A stretch of 64,000 bases of DNA from Diplonema japonicum (lineage: Eukaryota > Euglenozoa > Diplonemea > Diplonemida > Diplonemidae), in the NCBI GenBank assembly GCA_964019335.1, contig OZ025678.1, positions 496,001 through 560,000 of the forward strand. The letters are read 5' to 3'. The position numbers were made by a program, and so were the translations under genes. Position 1 is the first letter of the stretch. Every line of letters begins with the position of its first letter. Of the stretch, positions 1 through 11,700 are shown one piece after another. Under the pieces are notes generated by a model, which saw nothing but the letters and a program-made list of their open reading frames with translations, was not told the origin of the DNA and ran no database searches.

Positions 1-481
1 CTTCATCGTAGCATCCATCACGGTGAATTTCCCCAGTTTCTTTTTTCCTTCCTGCTATCATGCTTTTCGGCTCGGTTTTTTTTTTTCTTTTCTTTTTTCC
101 GCTTTAGATGAGAACAAAGAGGAGGCGGCTCAAAGACCTCTTTTTTAACTCATTTCTTTTTTTAGGTGGTGGGGATAACATGAAAATATAAGAAGAACAT
201 CAGATGTGTTGTTCGCTGTTGACCTCCTCGTCGGTCATCACCGGTAGCGCCCGAGTGGAAGAACATAATGCAGATGCTCAGGGTGACGAACAGGCAGCAA
301 ACTGCACGAGCGCAGAATCTTGGTTACCCGGGACGCACAGGCTGGGTTGAGCTGTACACCGCACGCATTAAGGACACGACGCGGAACGCAGAAGAAGCTA
401 CAACTCGGCCGCGGCGCGCCCCCTGTAATCAAGTAGACAGTTCTTGTGCAGGGCGCCGCCAACACCGGCCTCCTTTAACTC

Positions 482-518
<37 letters not shown>

Positions 519-703
519 TTTTGGATTACCAATTTCTACTTCCACCATAGTGTGTCAAATATTGCCCCCCTTCACTCTTCCCCGTTCTTTTATTCATTTG
601 TTGGTAGTTGTTTTTTTTTTCTTCTTTCCTTTCTTTTTAAAAAAAAAAAAAAAAAAGAAAATTATACCGGCAGAAGAAAAAACACGCAACACACAACTGA
701 AAC
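1..703. other. Intergenic, low complexity, with one dispersed repeat
   Basis: No supported gene. The stretch holds long T runs (a run of about 30 T near 486-517), an A run near 640-656, and a dispersed repeat at 164-440 that recurs near 18.2 kb. The last 100 bases look like the leader of the stefin gene, with a CT-rich tract and then CAG at about 670-672. Confidence 0.6.
164..440 (+). repeat. Dispersed repeat A, copy 1 (long form)
   Basis: About 277 bp that recur at 18194-18378. Two blocks are almost identical in both copies: a left block of about 57 bp around GGTCATCACCGGTAGCGCCC, and a right block of 46 bp containing GGACACGACGCGGAACGCAG. This copy carries roughly 85 bp between the blocks that copy 2 lacks. 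Both copies precede a gene and are followed by a long T run. The left block has a loose tRNA A-box-like string, but no matching B box or tRNA fold was found. Identity unknown: a retroposon fragment or an unrecognised RNA gene are both possible. Confidence 0.75.
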
Positions 704-994
704 ATGAAGTGCGGAGGTACAACTGATGCCAGGTCCCCTAGCGCTGATGAAAAGACCATGTTTGCAGGGTTGAAGGGTGCTGTTGAGGGTAAGGCCGGGA
801 GCACTTTTGAAAACTTTGAACCTGTTTCGCTCAAGTCCCAGGTAGTTGCCGGGACCAACTTCTTTGTAAAGTACAACGTTGGTCCTTCCTGCGTCCACGT
901 ACGCGTCCACCAGCCCCTTCCCGGACAGGGAGACCTTCAGGTAGTTGAAGTACAAACCGGCAAGGCGTCTGGTGACAGCATCGACTTCTTCTAA
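704..994 (+). CDS. Stefin (type 1 cystatin, cysteine protease inhibitor)
   Basis: A 96-residue protein without signal peptide or disulfide pattern, the usual size of cytosolic stefins (cystatin A/B). It keeps all three inhibitory contact elements: N-terminal glycines at 4-5, the first hairpin loop QVVAG at 46-50 within QVVAGTNF, and a second-hairpin LP at 72-73. Stefins block papain-family proteases by wedging these three regions into the active-site cleft. The overall spacing and flanking residues (SLKSQVVAGTNFF, VHVRVHQPLP) closely match animal cystatin B. Single exon. The ATG lies about 30 nt after a pyrimidine-rich CAG that could be a splice acceptor. Likely role: control of lysosomal-type cathepsins that leak into the cytosol (family inference). 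Confidence 0.93.
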   Translation: MKCGGTTDARSPSADEKTMFAGLKGAVEGKAGSTFENFEPVSLKSQVVAGTNFFVKYNVGPSCVHVRVHQPLPGQGDLQVVEVQTGKASGDSIDFF

Positions 995-1283
995 GAAACC
1001 TATTTTTTTTTTTTTTTAAACCCAACGTTTTCAAAATTCAATTTGAGGAAAGAAATCTTTTTTTTTTTTTTTTTTTGCTCTTTCTTATCTCCTCTTCGCA
1101 AGAAGCCTTGGGTGTCGTTTTTTTTTTTTTTTTGTTATTGTTTTCTTACATGTTAAAGCGTTTGAAACAGAAAAAAAAAAGTTTCCCCCTTATTTTCTTT
1201 TTTTTAAGTTTTTTTTTTTTTTTTTTTACGTTTTACGCCTACACGCAAAGCCTCCCACTCCCCGCGCTCAGCATTTAGAAGAG

Positions 1284-2807
1284 ATGGCGTCAAAGAAGTT
1301 CACAGAAAAGGAGCAAGCGAGACGCTTCGATGAGATGTTCAAGAAGCCTGCGAACAAGGAGTGTTTCGACTGCACTGAAAGGGTATGGTGGGGGAATGAA
1401 AGAAAGCTATCATCCTTAACAGGGCCCTAGGTGGGCGTCGACGAATCTTGGGGTGTTCCTGTGCCTGAACTGCGCAGGGCAGCACAGGAAGCTCGGGGTG
1501 CACATCTCAAAGGTAAAGTCCGTGAACATGGACAAATGGGAGCCTAGCATGGTATGTCTATCCCTCCGTTGCTACCTCACTACAGGTAGCGTTCATCGAG
1601 CACGTTGGGAACGAGCGTGCCGTCGCGCTGTACCGTGCTAAGGCACCTGGAACCTACGAGAAGCCAAAAACAGGTTCCTCTTCGCGAGTTCTCGAGAAGA
1701 GCATCACCGACACTTATGTCATAAAGAGGTACGCTGTTGACGATCTCGATGAGCAGCTGGAGCACATCAAGTCGCTGGCCACCTCGGGTGCCAAACCTGG
1801 CAGCACCCCCACCGCGCCCCCTACACAACCTGCCCCTACCTCGGACCGCAAACGCGAACACTCACCCGAACAGGGTCCGTGGAAGTGCAGCAGGTGCACT
1901 TATCTCTCAGCACCCAGCGTCGCGAAGTGCACCATGTGCGAGACACCGGTATGATGTAAGGATCAACTGTATTAACGCACAGAGGGAGTCGCCGCAGGCT
2001 GGGATGTGGTCCTGCTCCCGGTGCACGTTCAGCAACACCGGCAGTTCGGCTGCTTGTAAGATGTGCGAGGCACCGAAGGGACAAGCTCCTCAACCACCCG
2101 CTTCGGCACCAGCTCCTACTCCTGCACCTGCTCCGGTGGCTCCTGCGCCAGTTCCTGTGGCAGCGCTTCCTACTCCAGCGCCTGTTGCGCCGGTCCGTGT
2201 CCAAGCAGCTCCGACTCCCGCCCCTGCCCCTGCCCCTGCCCCCGTGGCCGCTGCGCCCGCGACTGCTAACCTCATCGACCTCGACGGCCTCACCACCAGC
2301 AACGACCCATTCTCCTTCACCTCGGCCTCTGCCCCTGCCCCAGCGTCCACCGCCAAGTGCTCGATATTAGACGCGTTTGGGGCACCTGACGCCAACCAGG
2401 GCCCCCCTCCCATCGGCGGGGGCCCGCCGCCCATCGCAGGGAACGGGATGGGGATGAACAATGGCATGGGGATGAACAATGGCATGGGGATGGGAATGAA
2501 CAATGGAATGGGAATGAACAATGGGATGGGAATGAACAATGGCATGGGAATGAACAACGGCATGGGGATGGGAATGAACAATGGAATGGGGATGAACGGG
2601 GGTCCCCCGCCCATCCCGATGCAGGGAGGGAACGGGATGGGAATGAACAGGCAGGGGATGGGAATGAATAATGGGATGAACGCGGGAATGGGGATGGGTG
2701 GCCCTCCCCCTATCCAACAAAACATGCAGCCGCAAGGGGGCATACAAGGGAATGCTTTTGGGGCCCCTCCCATCATGCAGCAGCAGCCAAAAATGATGTT
2801 CAGATGA
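1284..2807 (+). CDS. ArfGAP protein with two RanBP2-type zinc fingers
   Basis: Four exons (1284-1382, 1423-1551, 1586-1948, 1983-2807) give about 471 residues; introns are 40, 34 and 34 nt, all GTATG...AG. The N-terminus is an ArfGAP domain with the zinc motif C27-x2-C30-x16-C47-x2-C50 and the arginine finger R55 in [11 protein letters not shown]. This domain stimulates GTP hydrolysis on Arf GTPases in vesicle traffic. Two RanBP2-type fingers follow (WKCSRCTY...CTMC and WSCSRCTF...CKMC), then an Ala/Pro linker and a striking Gly-Met-Asn repeat tract (nt 2440-2700). RanBP2 fingers can bind ubiquitin or RNA; here the partner is unknown. The exon 3/4 join places the second finger in frame directly after the first. 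The ArfGAP module resembles SMAP/AGD-type GAPs. Confidence 0.92.
2440..2700 (+). repeat. Coding Gly-Met-Asn minisatellite in the ArfGAP gene
   Basis: Tandem imperfect units of ATGGGGATGAACAATGGC type encode repeated GMGMNN/NGMGMN hexapeptides, interrupted by Pro-rich GGPPPI segments. The repeat is purely coding and in frame. The reverse strand also stays open, giving a spurious antisense ORF. Confidence 0.9.
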
Positions 2808-3318
2808 TGCCCTTGCTTGTTAGAAGGTTGCCTTTCAGTTTCTGATTCTCCGTAAAGTGTAGCCTTTCGATGCTGATTCAAAAAAAAAAAGTGCCTTCAC
2901 CCCTGATTTCTTTGTGCTATTTGTTTGTTCTTCCTTCTTCCTTAGTAGTACTTTCCTTACTCTTTAATCCTACCTTTTGCCTGCGACAGCCCCCACATCC
3001 CCCCCCCCCCCCCCCCCCCGGTTCCAGAATAAAGTTTTTCTATGTTCAGGAAGGGGTTAAGATGATTAAGAGTCTTATTTTTCTTTTCTTTTTTTTAAAT
3101 GCCCTCCTTTATTTTCCCCGGGTGGTGTTACTCCCCCCCCCTTTTTTTCATTTCGGGGGAGACCAATACATTTTTTATTTTTCCTAATTTTTCTTCTGTG
3201 TTCTCTCATCCCCCACCCCCTACCAGTTTTTTTTGCTTCTTCCCCCTCCCATCCAAAAAAAACCCAAAACAATCCAAGCGATGGGGGTATGCGTCCCGAG
3301 TAGGACGAAATATGAACA
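2808..3318. other. Spacer between ArfGAP and LRR receptor genes
   Basis: About 510 bp with no coding signal. It contains a run of about 19 C near 3001-3019, T-rich tracts and A runs. A CT-rich stretch with several candidate AG acceptors precedes the LRR gene start. Confidence 0.6.
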
Positions 3319-6300
3319 ATGTGGTTGAGGCTACAAATTGTGTTGATTCTATTGCTGGCGTGGGGCCGGTTGTGCAGCAGCTGTGACGTCGACAGGGTGA
3401 CTGTAGATGTGTTGAAAACCCTTTACAACTCTTGCGGTGGGGAGAGTTGGGAGAGGCATGAAGGGTGGATGGGAGAGACCAGCGTCTGCACGTGGGAAGG
3501 CATCTCGTGCGCACCTTCAGGAGCGTGTGTTGTGGGCATAAGTTTACCAATGAACAACTTGACTGGAACTCTTCCTGCCTCGCTTGTGGATGGAATGATC
3601 GAGCTTCTCGACGTGAGCTCTAATAGCCTAACAGGGACTCTCCCTGAAACCTACGGCGAGCTCACCACTCTGAACACTCTCAATGTGAGAATGAACGGGC
3701 TGTCAGGTACCGTCCCGTCTTCGTTGTTTTCAAACCAATTCCTAAACATGCTCGACCTCAGCACAAACAGCTTTGATGGGTTCGGCGACTTCACCATCAG
3801 CGAGAACGGGACCACGCTGACATCGCTGAATCTAAGCTACAACAAGATAACGCAGATCCCCTCGTCTCTAGGCCTGCTCGACCTGTTGTCATCGCTGATT
3901 CTAGATGGGAATGATCTCCACTCTGCCACCATCCCTTCGCACATCTGCAGCCTCGACAATTTGCAGTTTCTGTCCATACAGCACTCCAGGCTTATCGGTA
4001 CCCTCCCTGATGATATTGGATCGCTGGGGTCGCTGCGGCACGGTATCCAGCTGCGCAATAACAGTATATCCGGGACCATCCCGAGGGGGATAGGTTTTTT
4101 GGCGTATCTTACTTATTTGGATGTGTCGCATAATAGGCTGTCGGGCAGTATCCCTAAAGAGGTTTCTGGCATGGCGTCCCTCAGGACTGTGCTCCTCACG
4201 AATAATTTTCTGACCGGTGGGATCCCTTATGAGCTCGGCACCCTCAGTCAGATGTACTATCTTGACCTGTCGCACAACCAGTTTCTCAGCATCCCTTCTT
4301 CGCTCGGGGGCATCGCGGCTTCCGACATTTTCCTCAACTACAACAACATCACCGGCACCATCCCCGAGAGCTTCTCCCAGCTGTTTAATGTTCGAAGCCT
4401 CTGCCTCAACAACAATTTTCTAGAGGGCACCATTCCCAACCTGAGCTCCCTCACTAAGCTACAGCATTTGTACTTGCAAGCGAATGTTTTGGGGGGCGGG
4501 TTCCCAGCTCTGCCCCCGAGTGTCACGATAGTTGACGTGAGCCAGAATAAACTAATATACTGGGGGTTTCCAATGGGCGACTGTAAAATGCTGCAGTCTC
4601 TGCTTGTTTTTGAGAATTCGATCACAGGTACCATTCCGGAGTCGGTGATGGCAATCCCCAGTTTGAAACTCCTTGACTTGCGAAACAATGAATTTGAAGG
4701 TACCATTCCTGCGGTTGTAAGTCAGCTAAAGCAGATCGGGTTGATCTACTTGGCCAGCAACCGTCTGTCAGGAACCATACCCGATCTGGGCAACATGACC
4801 TCTGCACCGAGGTTGACTGTAGACTTCCACAGCAACATGTTCTATGGTACCATCCCCGACTCGATCGAGAAGCTTACAAACCTGTTTTACCTTGACTTGA
4901 GCGAGAACAATCTGGAGGGGACCATCCCCGCTTGCCTGGGGACTATGCCGCAGCTGTACTATTTGGAACTCTCTTCAAACCGCTTCAGGGGCAACCTCCC
5001 TACTGGCCTCGGTTCCATGCGGTATCTCGGAGCGGCGGCAAACAACCTTGGAGGCACAGTGCCGCCGTCGATATTCTCGTCCACGATGTTGGAGTACCTA
5101 TCGTTGGAGGACAACAACTTGAATGGAGTGCTGCCGCCTGTTAGTGAAATGTCGGCACTGCAGTACATCAACCTAGGCAGGAACAGCCTGACGGGGTGTA
5201 TGCCGGGTGGCTTGAAAGCATCAGCGTTGCTTCTGCACTCGAACAAACTGCAAGGGTCTGTGCCTGTAAGCATCTCTGCCTCGGCATTGCTGTTGCACGA
5301 CAACCACCTGTCGTGTCCTCTTCCGAACATCTCAAGGACGCCCAATGTGTCGATCGTGTTGCCGGGGAATGAGTTTACACTCCCTCTGCCATCATGGATA
5401 GTTCTGCACGATGCTGCGCTGCTTGCCGTCTCGAGCAACCCGTGGCATGACTACACGTGGACGTGGGTTGCAGGGGGGCCTGCTATTATTATGGTACTTT
5501 GCTTGTTTTGGGTGGAAAAGAACAAGAAGCCTCTCGCTGTGATTGCAGGGGCCTTTGCGACGTGGTTCACATTGCTGCTGTTCACGACAGTAATCGCCTC
5601 CAAGAAATTTGAATGCGGGCGGATCATCCTGCGATTTTCGATTGCAGGCATCGACAGCAGTTCACACACAGTGCTCTTCATCGCCTTCCTCTTTACCGTC
5701 CATCTCTGTGTGGGCAGCGCACTTGTCTCGATCATCGTCACCTCTGCACCTGTCGTGCGGAAGAAGAAGCGGCGCCGTAAAAGGCGCAGCAAACTCCCCA
5801 ATATCACACCTTCAACAAAACCTTCGATTTACAGGAAGGTGTCCGCCTGTGTGATGTTTCTTTTCAGTGCTGTCTTGTTGTGTGTACCCAGCGCCTTGTA
5901 CAGCGCAAGCCATTCCCTTCCGCCCAACAATGTGCTCGGCTGGGGACCTGATTCGTTCTATTTTTCGTTTTTCTTTACCTCTGTGTTAACACCGTTTACC
6001 GTGCTAGTATGTGTAGCTGTCGTTGTGCCAAAGCTGTCTCGGGTTTTGCTGAAGTTCGGCTGGGGCACTGCAGACCCTCAGCGTCTGAACAGAACCGTGT
6101 GGGCCATCCGTGTGTTGGTGTCGTTCGGCATTCCTATTGCCGTGTTGTTGATATTAGATCAGGGCTGCGGCCAGATGTGGACCTCCCTGTGGTGTGGGTG
6201 CACAAACGCGGGACACTGCAAGAAGGTCCCGGAGGCGGAAAAAAACGTGACAAAAGTCATCGCAAAGGGATTAGCCCCGGTCTTAGAAGCCACAGTATGC

Positions 6301-7303
6301 ACCGCATAAAAAGGGAGGGACAATTCAAAAACAAAACTTACAGGCGAAGCGGCTCGACTATGCCCCCTTTTCGCACGGCTCCGTCATGCGCCTGGCAGAG
6401 AGCGCATCGCCTTGTTACACATCCCGCAAAAAGGGGGTCTGCACAAGGAGGATCATCGAGGTCCTGTCACCCCTCCTCCTTTCAAAGCTGGTGTGCAACT
6501 CAACTTGTCTTCTCAATCACAGCAGGTAATGGCGACCATCGTGCAGCCCATGTCGCTTGTGATCCAGGCGTACCCGTATAAGATGAAGTACGTGAAAAAG
6601 TTTCAAAAACTGATTGGCGGCCGCCAGCTAAGCGCAGCGACGCGCCTTGCTGAACTCGAGGGCAGACTGGTGTGTGCTCACATTTAAAAAGAAAAAAAGA
6701 AAAGAATAAATCGCACAGGTATGGGCCGGATGGTTGGGCTTTGCAGCGCCTCCCATTATGTGCGCGATGCTCATGGTAACGTGCACGCTGGCTGGGTTTC
6801 TGAAGAGGGTGCAGCTATGGCACAAGGTGACGTGGACCGACGTCTGCGCGGTCGACGCGTTGCCGCTCTTCACCATGTTAGTAGTGTGCTACATACAAGC
6901 GGTAGCCTTCTGGGTGGACAATGAATGGAAAGGCACAATACTAGTAGGTGTCTCGCCCATTCCAGCTGCAGTATCGTGGGCCCTTGCGAGAAAGTGGTGG
7001 AAGCAAAGAGTCGCCAACGATGAGGGCGTGGGCTCTCGACAGTCAAGCCCCGGGGCAGACACCTTGCAGCCTTCACGTCCTGCCGACCATGCCATGCTTG
7101 TTCCACAGTCTGATGCCCCTCAGTGGGATTTCTTGGGTGTGCCGTGTTATGGTATAACTTCTATTATGCCGGGGCAGGAGGAGGATATCGATAATGAACA
7201 GGACAGAAACGTATGTGTTGAGGAGCAGGAGGAAGAAGAGGAAGGGTTGGAGTACTCTGTGAGCGAAACGGCACTTCACTGTGGCAGCTTAAACGCCGAC
7301 TAG
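3319..7303 (+). CDS. LRR receptor-like protein with a polytopic membrane domain
   Basis: Four exons (3319-6294, 6344-6490, 6523-6669, 6719-7303) with introns of 49, 32 and 49 nt; each join keeps the frame and gives about 1284 residues. It opens with a signal peptide (MWLRLQIVLILLLAWG). About 25 leucine-rich repeats of the plant type follow, with recurring LxGTIP, LxYLDLSxN and N-glycosylation sites. The C-terminal third holds about nine hydrophobic segments, six in exon 1 and three in exon 4, separated by a basic loop (RKKKRRRKRR). The cytosolic tail is acidic and low in complexity. No kinase domain is seen, unlike plant LRR kinases with similar ectodomains. Likely a surface or endosomal receptor; ligand and signalling partner are unknown. 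Without the splices the protein would end early at 6309. Confidence 0.85.
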
Positions 7304-7399
7304 CGCCTGGAAATTTACTTTTTTATATATATATATATATATATTTCTTTTTTTTATAAAGTCCTTTTGCTGTTACTTTAAACAGGTTTTCTTTCGGAG

Positions 7400-7430
<31 letters not shown>

Positions 7431-8115
7431 AAGAAAAGAAAAAATGCTTGTAGGTGACGTTGCACGTGTTGTCGTCTTTGCTGTTGCACTTCTCTTTGAA
7501 AGCGCCTCTGATGAGGCTCCCGCCAGCCCCAAGGCTGACATGTACTGAAAAATACACACATTTTCTCTAGTCTTACGGCCCACCCTTTTTTTTTTTTTGC
7601 GAGTGTGAATCGGGCCACTTGTTGTTAAAAATGTTCCATACTACTTGTTCTATTGCTTTTTTTGAACAGAAATAGAAGAAATTAAATTATAGAAAAAGAA
7701 AAAAAAAAAACAGAATGAAAACCCCACTCCCCCCCTGAAGGAAAAATAGGTGTTTGCCAAGCACACCTCCCCCGTCCCCGTTGTACTCTTTTCTTTTTAT
7801 TCTTTGGGGGCAAAGATAATGGGGTAAAAAAAAAAAATAAAAAAAAAATTACGGATTCTAGGAGGTAGGGGGGTTTTTTTTTCCCACGAACCTTTTCAAA
7901 ATTTTTTATATACCTTCCCTTTTTTTTTTTTTTGGCTTGCACGCTCTCTATTTAGTCCGTGAGGAGCTGAAAGAAACTGAATTTTTACCCCTCTTCTTTT
8001 TTTTTTTACTATTACACTACCAAGAAATGCACCCCCCCCCCCCCCCCCTCCCCTTGTTATGTTCGAAACCGCAAGGCATATAAAACTCACACAGGAGGAG
8101 GGAGAAGGGAGGAAG
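7304..8115. other. Low-complexity spacer
   Basis: AT-rich spacer with an (AT)n microsatellite at 7323-7345, a run of about 30 A near 7400-7430, several T runs and about 16 C near 8033-8048. Apart from the possible short ORF at 7444-7548 I see nothing coding. An acceptor-like ACTCACACAG ends at 8094, before the next gene. Confidence 0.6.
7444..7548 (+). CDS. Possible 34-residue single-pass membrane microprotein
   Basis: ATG to TGA gives 34 residues. They start MLVGDVARVVVFAVALLFES, which is hydrophobic enough for one membrane helix, and end in a polar tail rich in Ala, Pro and Asp. Base composition is coding-like (about 55% GC) inside a spacer otherwise made of homopolymers, and it shows the G/C-ending codons of the neighbouring genes. 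No family recognised. It could equally be a fragment of a lost exon. Confidence 0.35.
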   Translation: MLVGDVARVVVFAVALLFESASDEAPASPKADMY

Positions 8116-8520
8116 ATGACCGATGTAGAAATGCGTGATGCCAGCGAAGAAGAAGAGGAGGAAGAGGAAGAGGAAGATGGAGAGATGAATGAGGTAGCCT
8201 TGCAGTGTGTGCTGAAAGACGATTTTGTCAATTTCTCTGTGCTTGTGGGCGTGGGGTTGGACCCTTCGTCGTGGGTGGACGAGAACGGGATGACTCTGGT
8301 CCACTGGGCAGCCTGCAATGGTAGTCCAAAGGTCTTGGCCTTTATGCTCAAGAGGGCACCCCACATGGCAGGCTTGCTAAACAAGTGGGGAGAGCCCCCT
8401 CGCAACCTCGCAGTCAGAAAGAACTTTCCCCGCATCGCGGAAATGTTCGACCAGCTGGCCCGAGGAGAGGAGGTCGTTGTTCCCCAGCAGCGGGTTTCCA
8501 GGACTATAACCATCAGCTAA
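8116..8520 (+). CDS. Small acidic ankyrin-repeat-like protein
   Basis: A 134-residue protein with an N-terminal run of about ten glutamates, then an ankyrin-like segment: a LHWAA-type core reads TLVHWAACNGSPKVLAFML, followed by NKWGEPPRNLAVRKNF, which resembles the start of a second repeat. This suggests two ankyrin units used for protein binding. I chose the ATG at 8116 because an acceptor-like CACACAG ends at 8094; an in-frame ATG at 8059 would add 19 residues. No catalytic motif. Function unknown. Confidence 0.7.
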   Translation: MTDVEMRDASEEEEEEEEEEDGEMNEVALQCVLKDDFVNFSVLVGVGLDPSSWVDENGMTLVHWAACNGSPKVLAFMLKRAPHMAGLLNKWGEPPRNLAVRKNFPRIAEMFDQLARGEEVVVPQQRVSRTITIS

Positions 8521-8718
8521 AGGCACGCCCTTCAAGGCCCGCCGTTGGCCGGGGGGGAGGGGGTTACTTTTGTGGAATAAACACTCCGTGCCGGTGCACA
8601 AAGCAAGAACAAGTGCCTGATAGTTTTTTTTTTTGTTTTTACCTAGCAGCGCGGAAGAAGAATTGTTGGGTTATTACCACCAGTCCCCCCTATGCATCAC
8701 AGGTCTCAGGGTGCCAAG

Positions 8719-11700
8719 ATGATGGACAAAATGCGTGATACTCCTATCAAGGAGCTTGTGAACCTGCGGCAAAGCGCACCTTCTGCGCTTAAGAAAGCCG
8801 CCGATAACTCGACGCAGAGGTTCGTGACAGGAATGGGCGCCAGGAAGCCGAGTTGGTCAGTGCGAAAGGTGAGCAATCTAAAAGACTCTCAAAAGGGCGA
8901 ACGAGATGAGATGCCCAAAGACAGACGGGAGAAGCTGCAGGCAATTTTATTCGGGCCCGAGCATGACCACAGCCACCTGTCACGGTCCGAGACCTTCTTG
9001 GACACGCTTAAAAGGAAAGAGGCTGCGGAGCGCATCAAGAGTGACGATCCTGTCGAGGTGCTGTTCAGCTCTCCTCTTGCCCCCATGATCAACAGGAACG
9101 GCAAACGAGCTATTTGCGTGACGCGGAAGGCTGTCCACCTTCTTGAAAAGCTAGACAACAGCAACATCACCAACGCACGGCACGGCAACCACACAGTGCT
9201 CCACACCTTCACCCTCTCAAACCTCGTCTCCATCATCGAGTCGAAGAAGGACCCCAAGTCCGTGTGCCTCGACTTCCGGCCCTACTCTCACCAAGACGAC
9301 AAGCGGAAGCCTTTGATCTCTTCGCTCCCCGACGCAACGTACATCTTGTTCCCCTTCCCAGAGACATCTGGCTCTGACAAGGCGAAGTCGCTGAGCAGGA
9401 AGGACGAATTTGTTGCTGTCCTGTACTTCAGGTTTTCGCCGCCCTTTTCCGATGATAAACCGAAGGGGTGCTTGGTGGTCACAGACCTGCCAAGCTTGAG
9501 AACGGCCGACGACGCACAGCGTGCGATATCGCAGACGCTGCGGAAAGAGGCGTTGAACAAGAACGGCCCTGCTGCCATGGTGGAGCTCATGGATGCGGGG
9601 GGCGGCGACAAGCAGCAGGTCGCACAGAACAACGCGGTGGTGGAGTTGCTGAAGAATGAAGGCGACAAACGGATACTTGTGTCGCTGCTGGTCAGCATCT
9701 TGGGGAAGTCGGGTTCCGTGAAGTCAGACGTGCTCCTCGTCCTCACAGACTGCGCCATCTACTACAACGAAGCGCAGCAGCCAGAGAAGCTCATCCGCCG
9801 CGTGGAGCTGCAAGACATCGACCGCATTGTTCTGGAGGACAACTCCAAGCGGGACCTGAACAACAAACAATGGGACGTCCTCCTGCACATCGATCTTGCC
9901 AACGACAAGTCTAAAGACTTCCCCACCGACATGCTTTTCCGGTGTGAGAAGAAACACCAGCGGGAGCTGCTGGTGCGCTCTATCCAGTCTGCTTACCAGG
10001 ACCTTGTTATGGTGCCAATGTCGGTGCTGTTAGGTGCGAATATAAAAAAAGATAAAAAGGGGAAGCTCGATGCGTGGCTTCAGACACTTAGAGGAGGCGG
10101 GCGGCGGAAGCAGGCCATCGACAAGCGAACGGAGGAGTCTCTCAAATGGCTAATCTACTTGGTGCAGCACAAGATGTATGATTTTCTATCTGCCCTTGCA
10201 GACGTCATCCCACCCGATGACCTGCAGATCATGGGGAAGAGTTTGGTGTCGTTGTGCGGCTCTGCAGACCTGACCGAGAAGCTGCTCAGAGAGGTCGTCA
10301 ATGTTGAGATGGATTCCAGCACTGACACCACAACTATCTTCCGTGGCAGCACCCTGTCCACAGCCGTGCTTCGCGCGTACATAGGCGAAAGCGTCGACGA
10401 CTACCTGAAGCTGGTCCTGTCGCGACCTTTGCAGCAGTTCATGACACGGAACCCAAACATCGAGGTGCGGCGCGACTTCGTCGACGAACGGGAAGCGCGG
10501 CTGAACGCACCCAGCCTGTGGCTGTGGTGCGATCGGTTCTTCGACAGCATCACGAACGCGAACACCGTGGAGAGCATGCCGCACGAGATGCGCAAGGTGG
10601 TGGGGATCATATCCGAGGCGTGCAAGAAGCGCTCCCTTGACAGCAACCCGTACATCGGCGGGTACGTGATGCTGAGGGTCTTCTCACCTGCACTGACAAC
10701 ACCGCACACGCACAAATTGACTCACGAGGAGCCTGATCATAGGACAGTGGCAAAGCTCATGCTCGTTGCAAAGGTGCTGCAGCATGTCTCTAACAAGACG
10801 TTTGTGTCACAAGCAACGGACCCCACTTTCTATGCACATGTCAACTGGTGGTTGCGGAAGCAGTGCGGGAGCGACTCATATGACCAGCCCAGGACCTACA
10901 AGTTCCATGGTACCGACGAAGCGCAGCATGAGCGCACCACGTGGAAGGTATATATCAACATGCTGGTCAACAACCAGCTGACACTGCACGCGGAGGAGGA
11001 AGACGAGGAATTCCAAGATGTTGCGGAGATCGAGGCCAAAATAAGGGACCCTGGGTTCGCAGAGGGGTACGACACTAGGACACTGGGGGCAGCTGCGGGG
11101 CTGCACAATTTGCTAACAAAGTACGCGGAGCAACTTCTTTGCTTGTTGTGGGCAGAGACTGGTATGAAGAAGTATGCGTTGGACGAACTGGAGGCGAAGC
11201 TCGAACAGATGGAACAGGAAAGAATAATGGAAAGCGAGTCTTCACCCCACAGCGGGCAAACCCAGTACGGTTCAGGGAAGTTCTTATCCCCGCCAGCAGC
11301 GTTTGGAAGCCCGTTGTCAACACGCGGGTTCAACCCCCGTTCCCCATTGCACAGGGGGAAGCGTGAGGACTTCTACCAGAGACGATCATCAATGCCAATA
11401 CAAGCAGAAGCCTCTTCTGCAGAGCAAAGCCCAATGGCTAAGATGGCATCTCCGATGAACAGGGACCCAAGGTGTGTTAACCCCCTTTTTTTTTTACGAA
11501 GTAAACTCACAGTAAAGTCATGAACAAGTACCGGAGATCGTCCTTGGGTATGATGGCGGCTAGCCCTATGAGGATGTATGTTGTGTTCTTTTTGTTTTGT
11601 TTTGTTATGTTATACAGAAAACCTGCTTTGAAGTCTGCGTTCACGGAACAGTCACCACCGGATGAGGTGGCCACAATCCCCTTCGTAGGTAGCAGTAAGG

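Noticed and set aside
164-440. Repeat A as a tRNA-derived SINE
   Set aside because: Only a loose A-box-like string (TAGCGCCCGAGTGG) is present, with no B box at a suitable distance and no A-rich tail.
2090-2881. 263-residue antisense ORF
   Set aside because: It is the complement of the Gly-Met-Asn minisatellite and Pro/Ala linker of the ArfGAP gene; the composition alone keeps it open.
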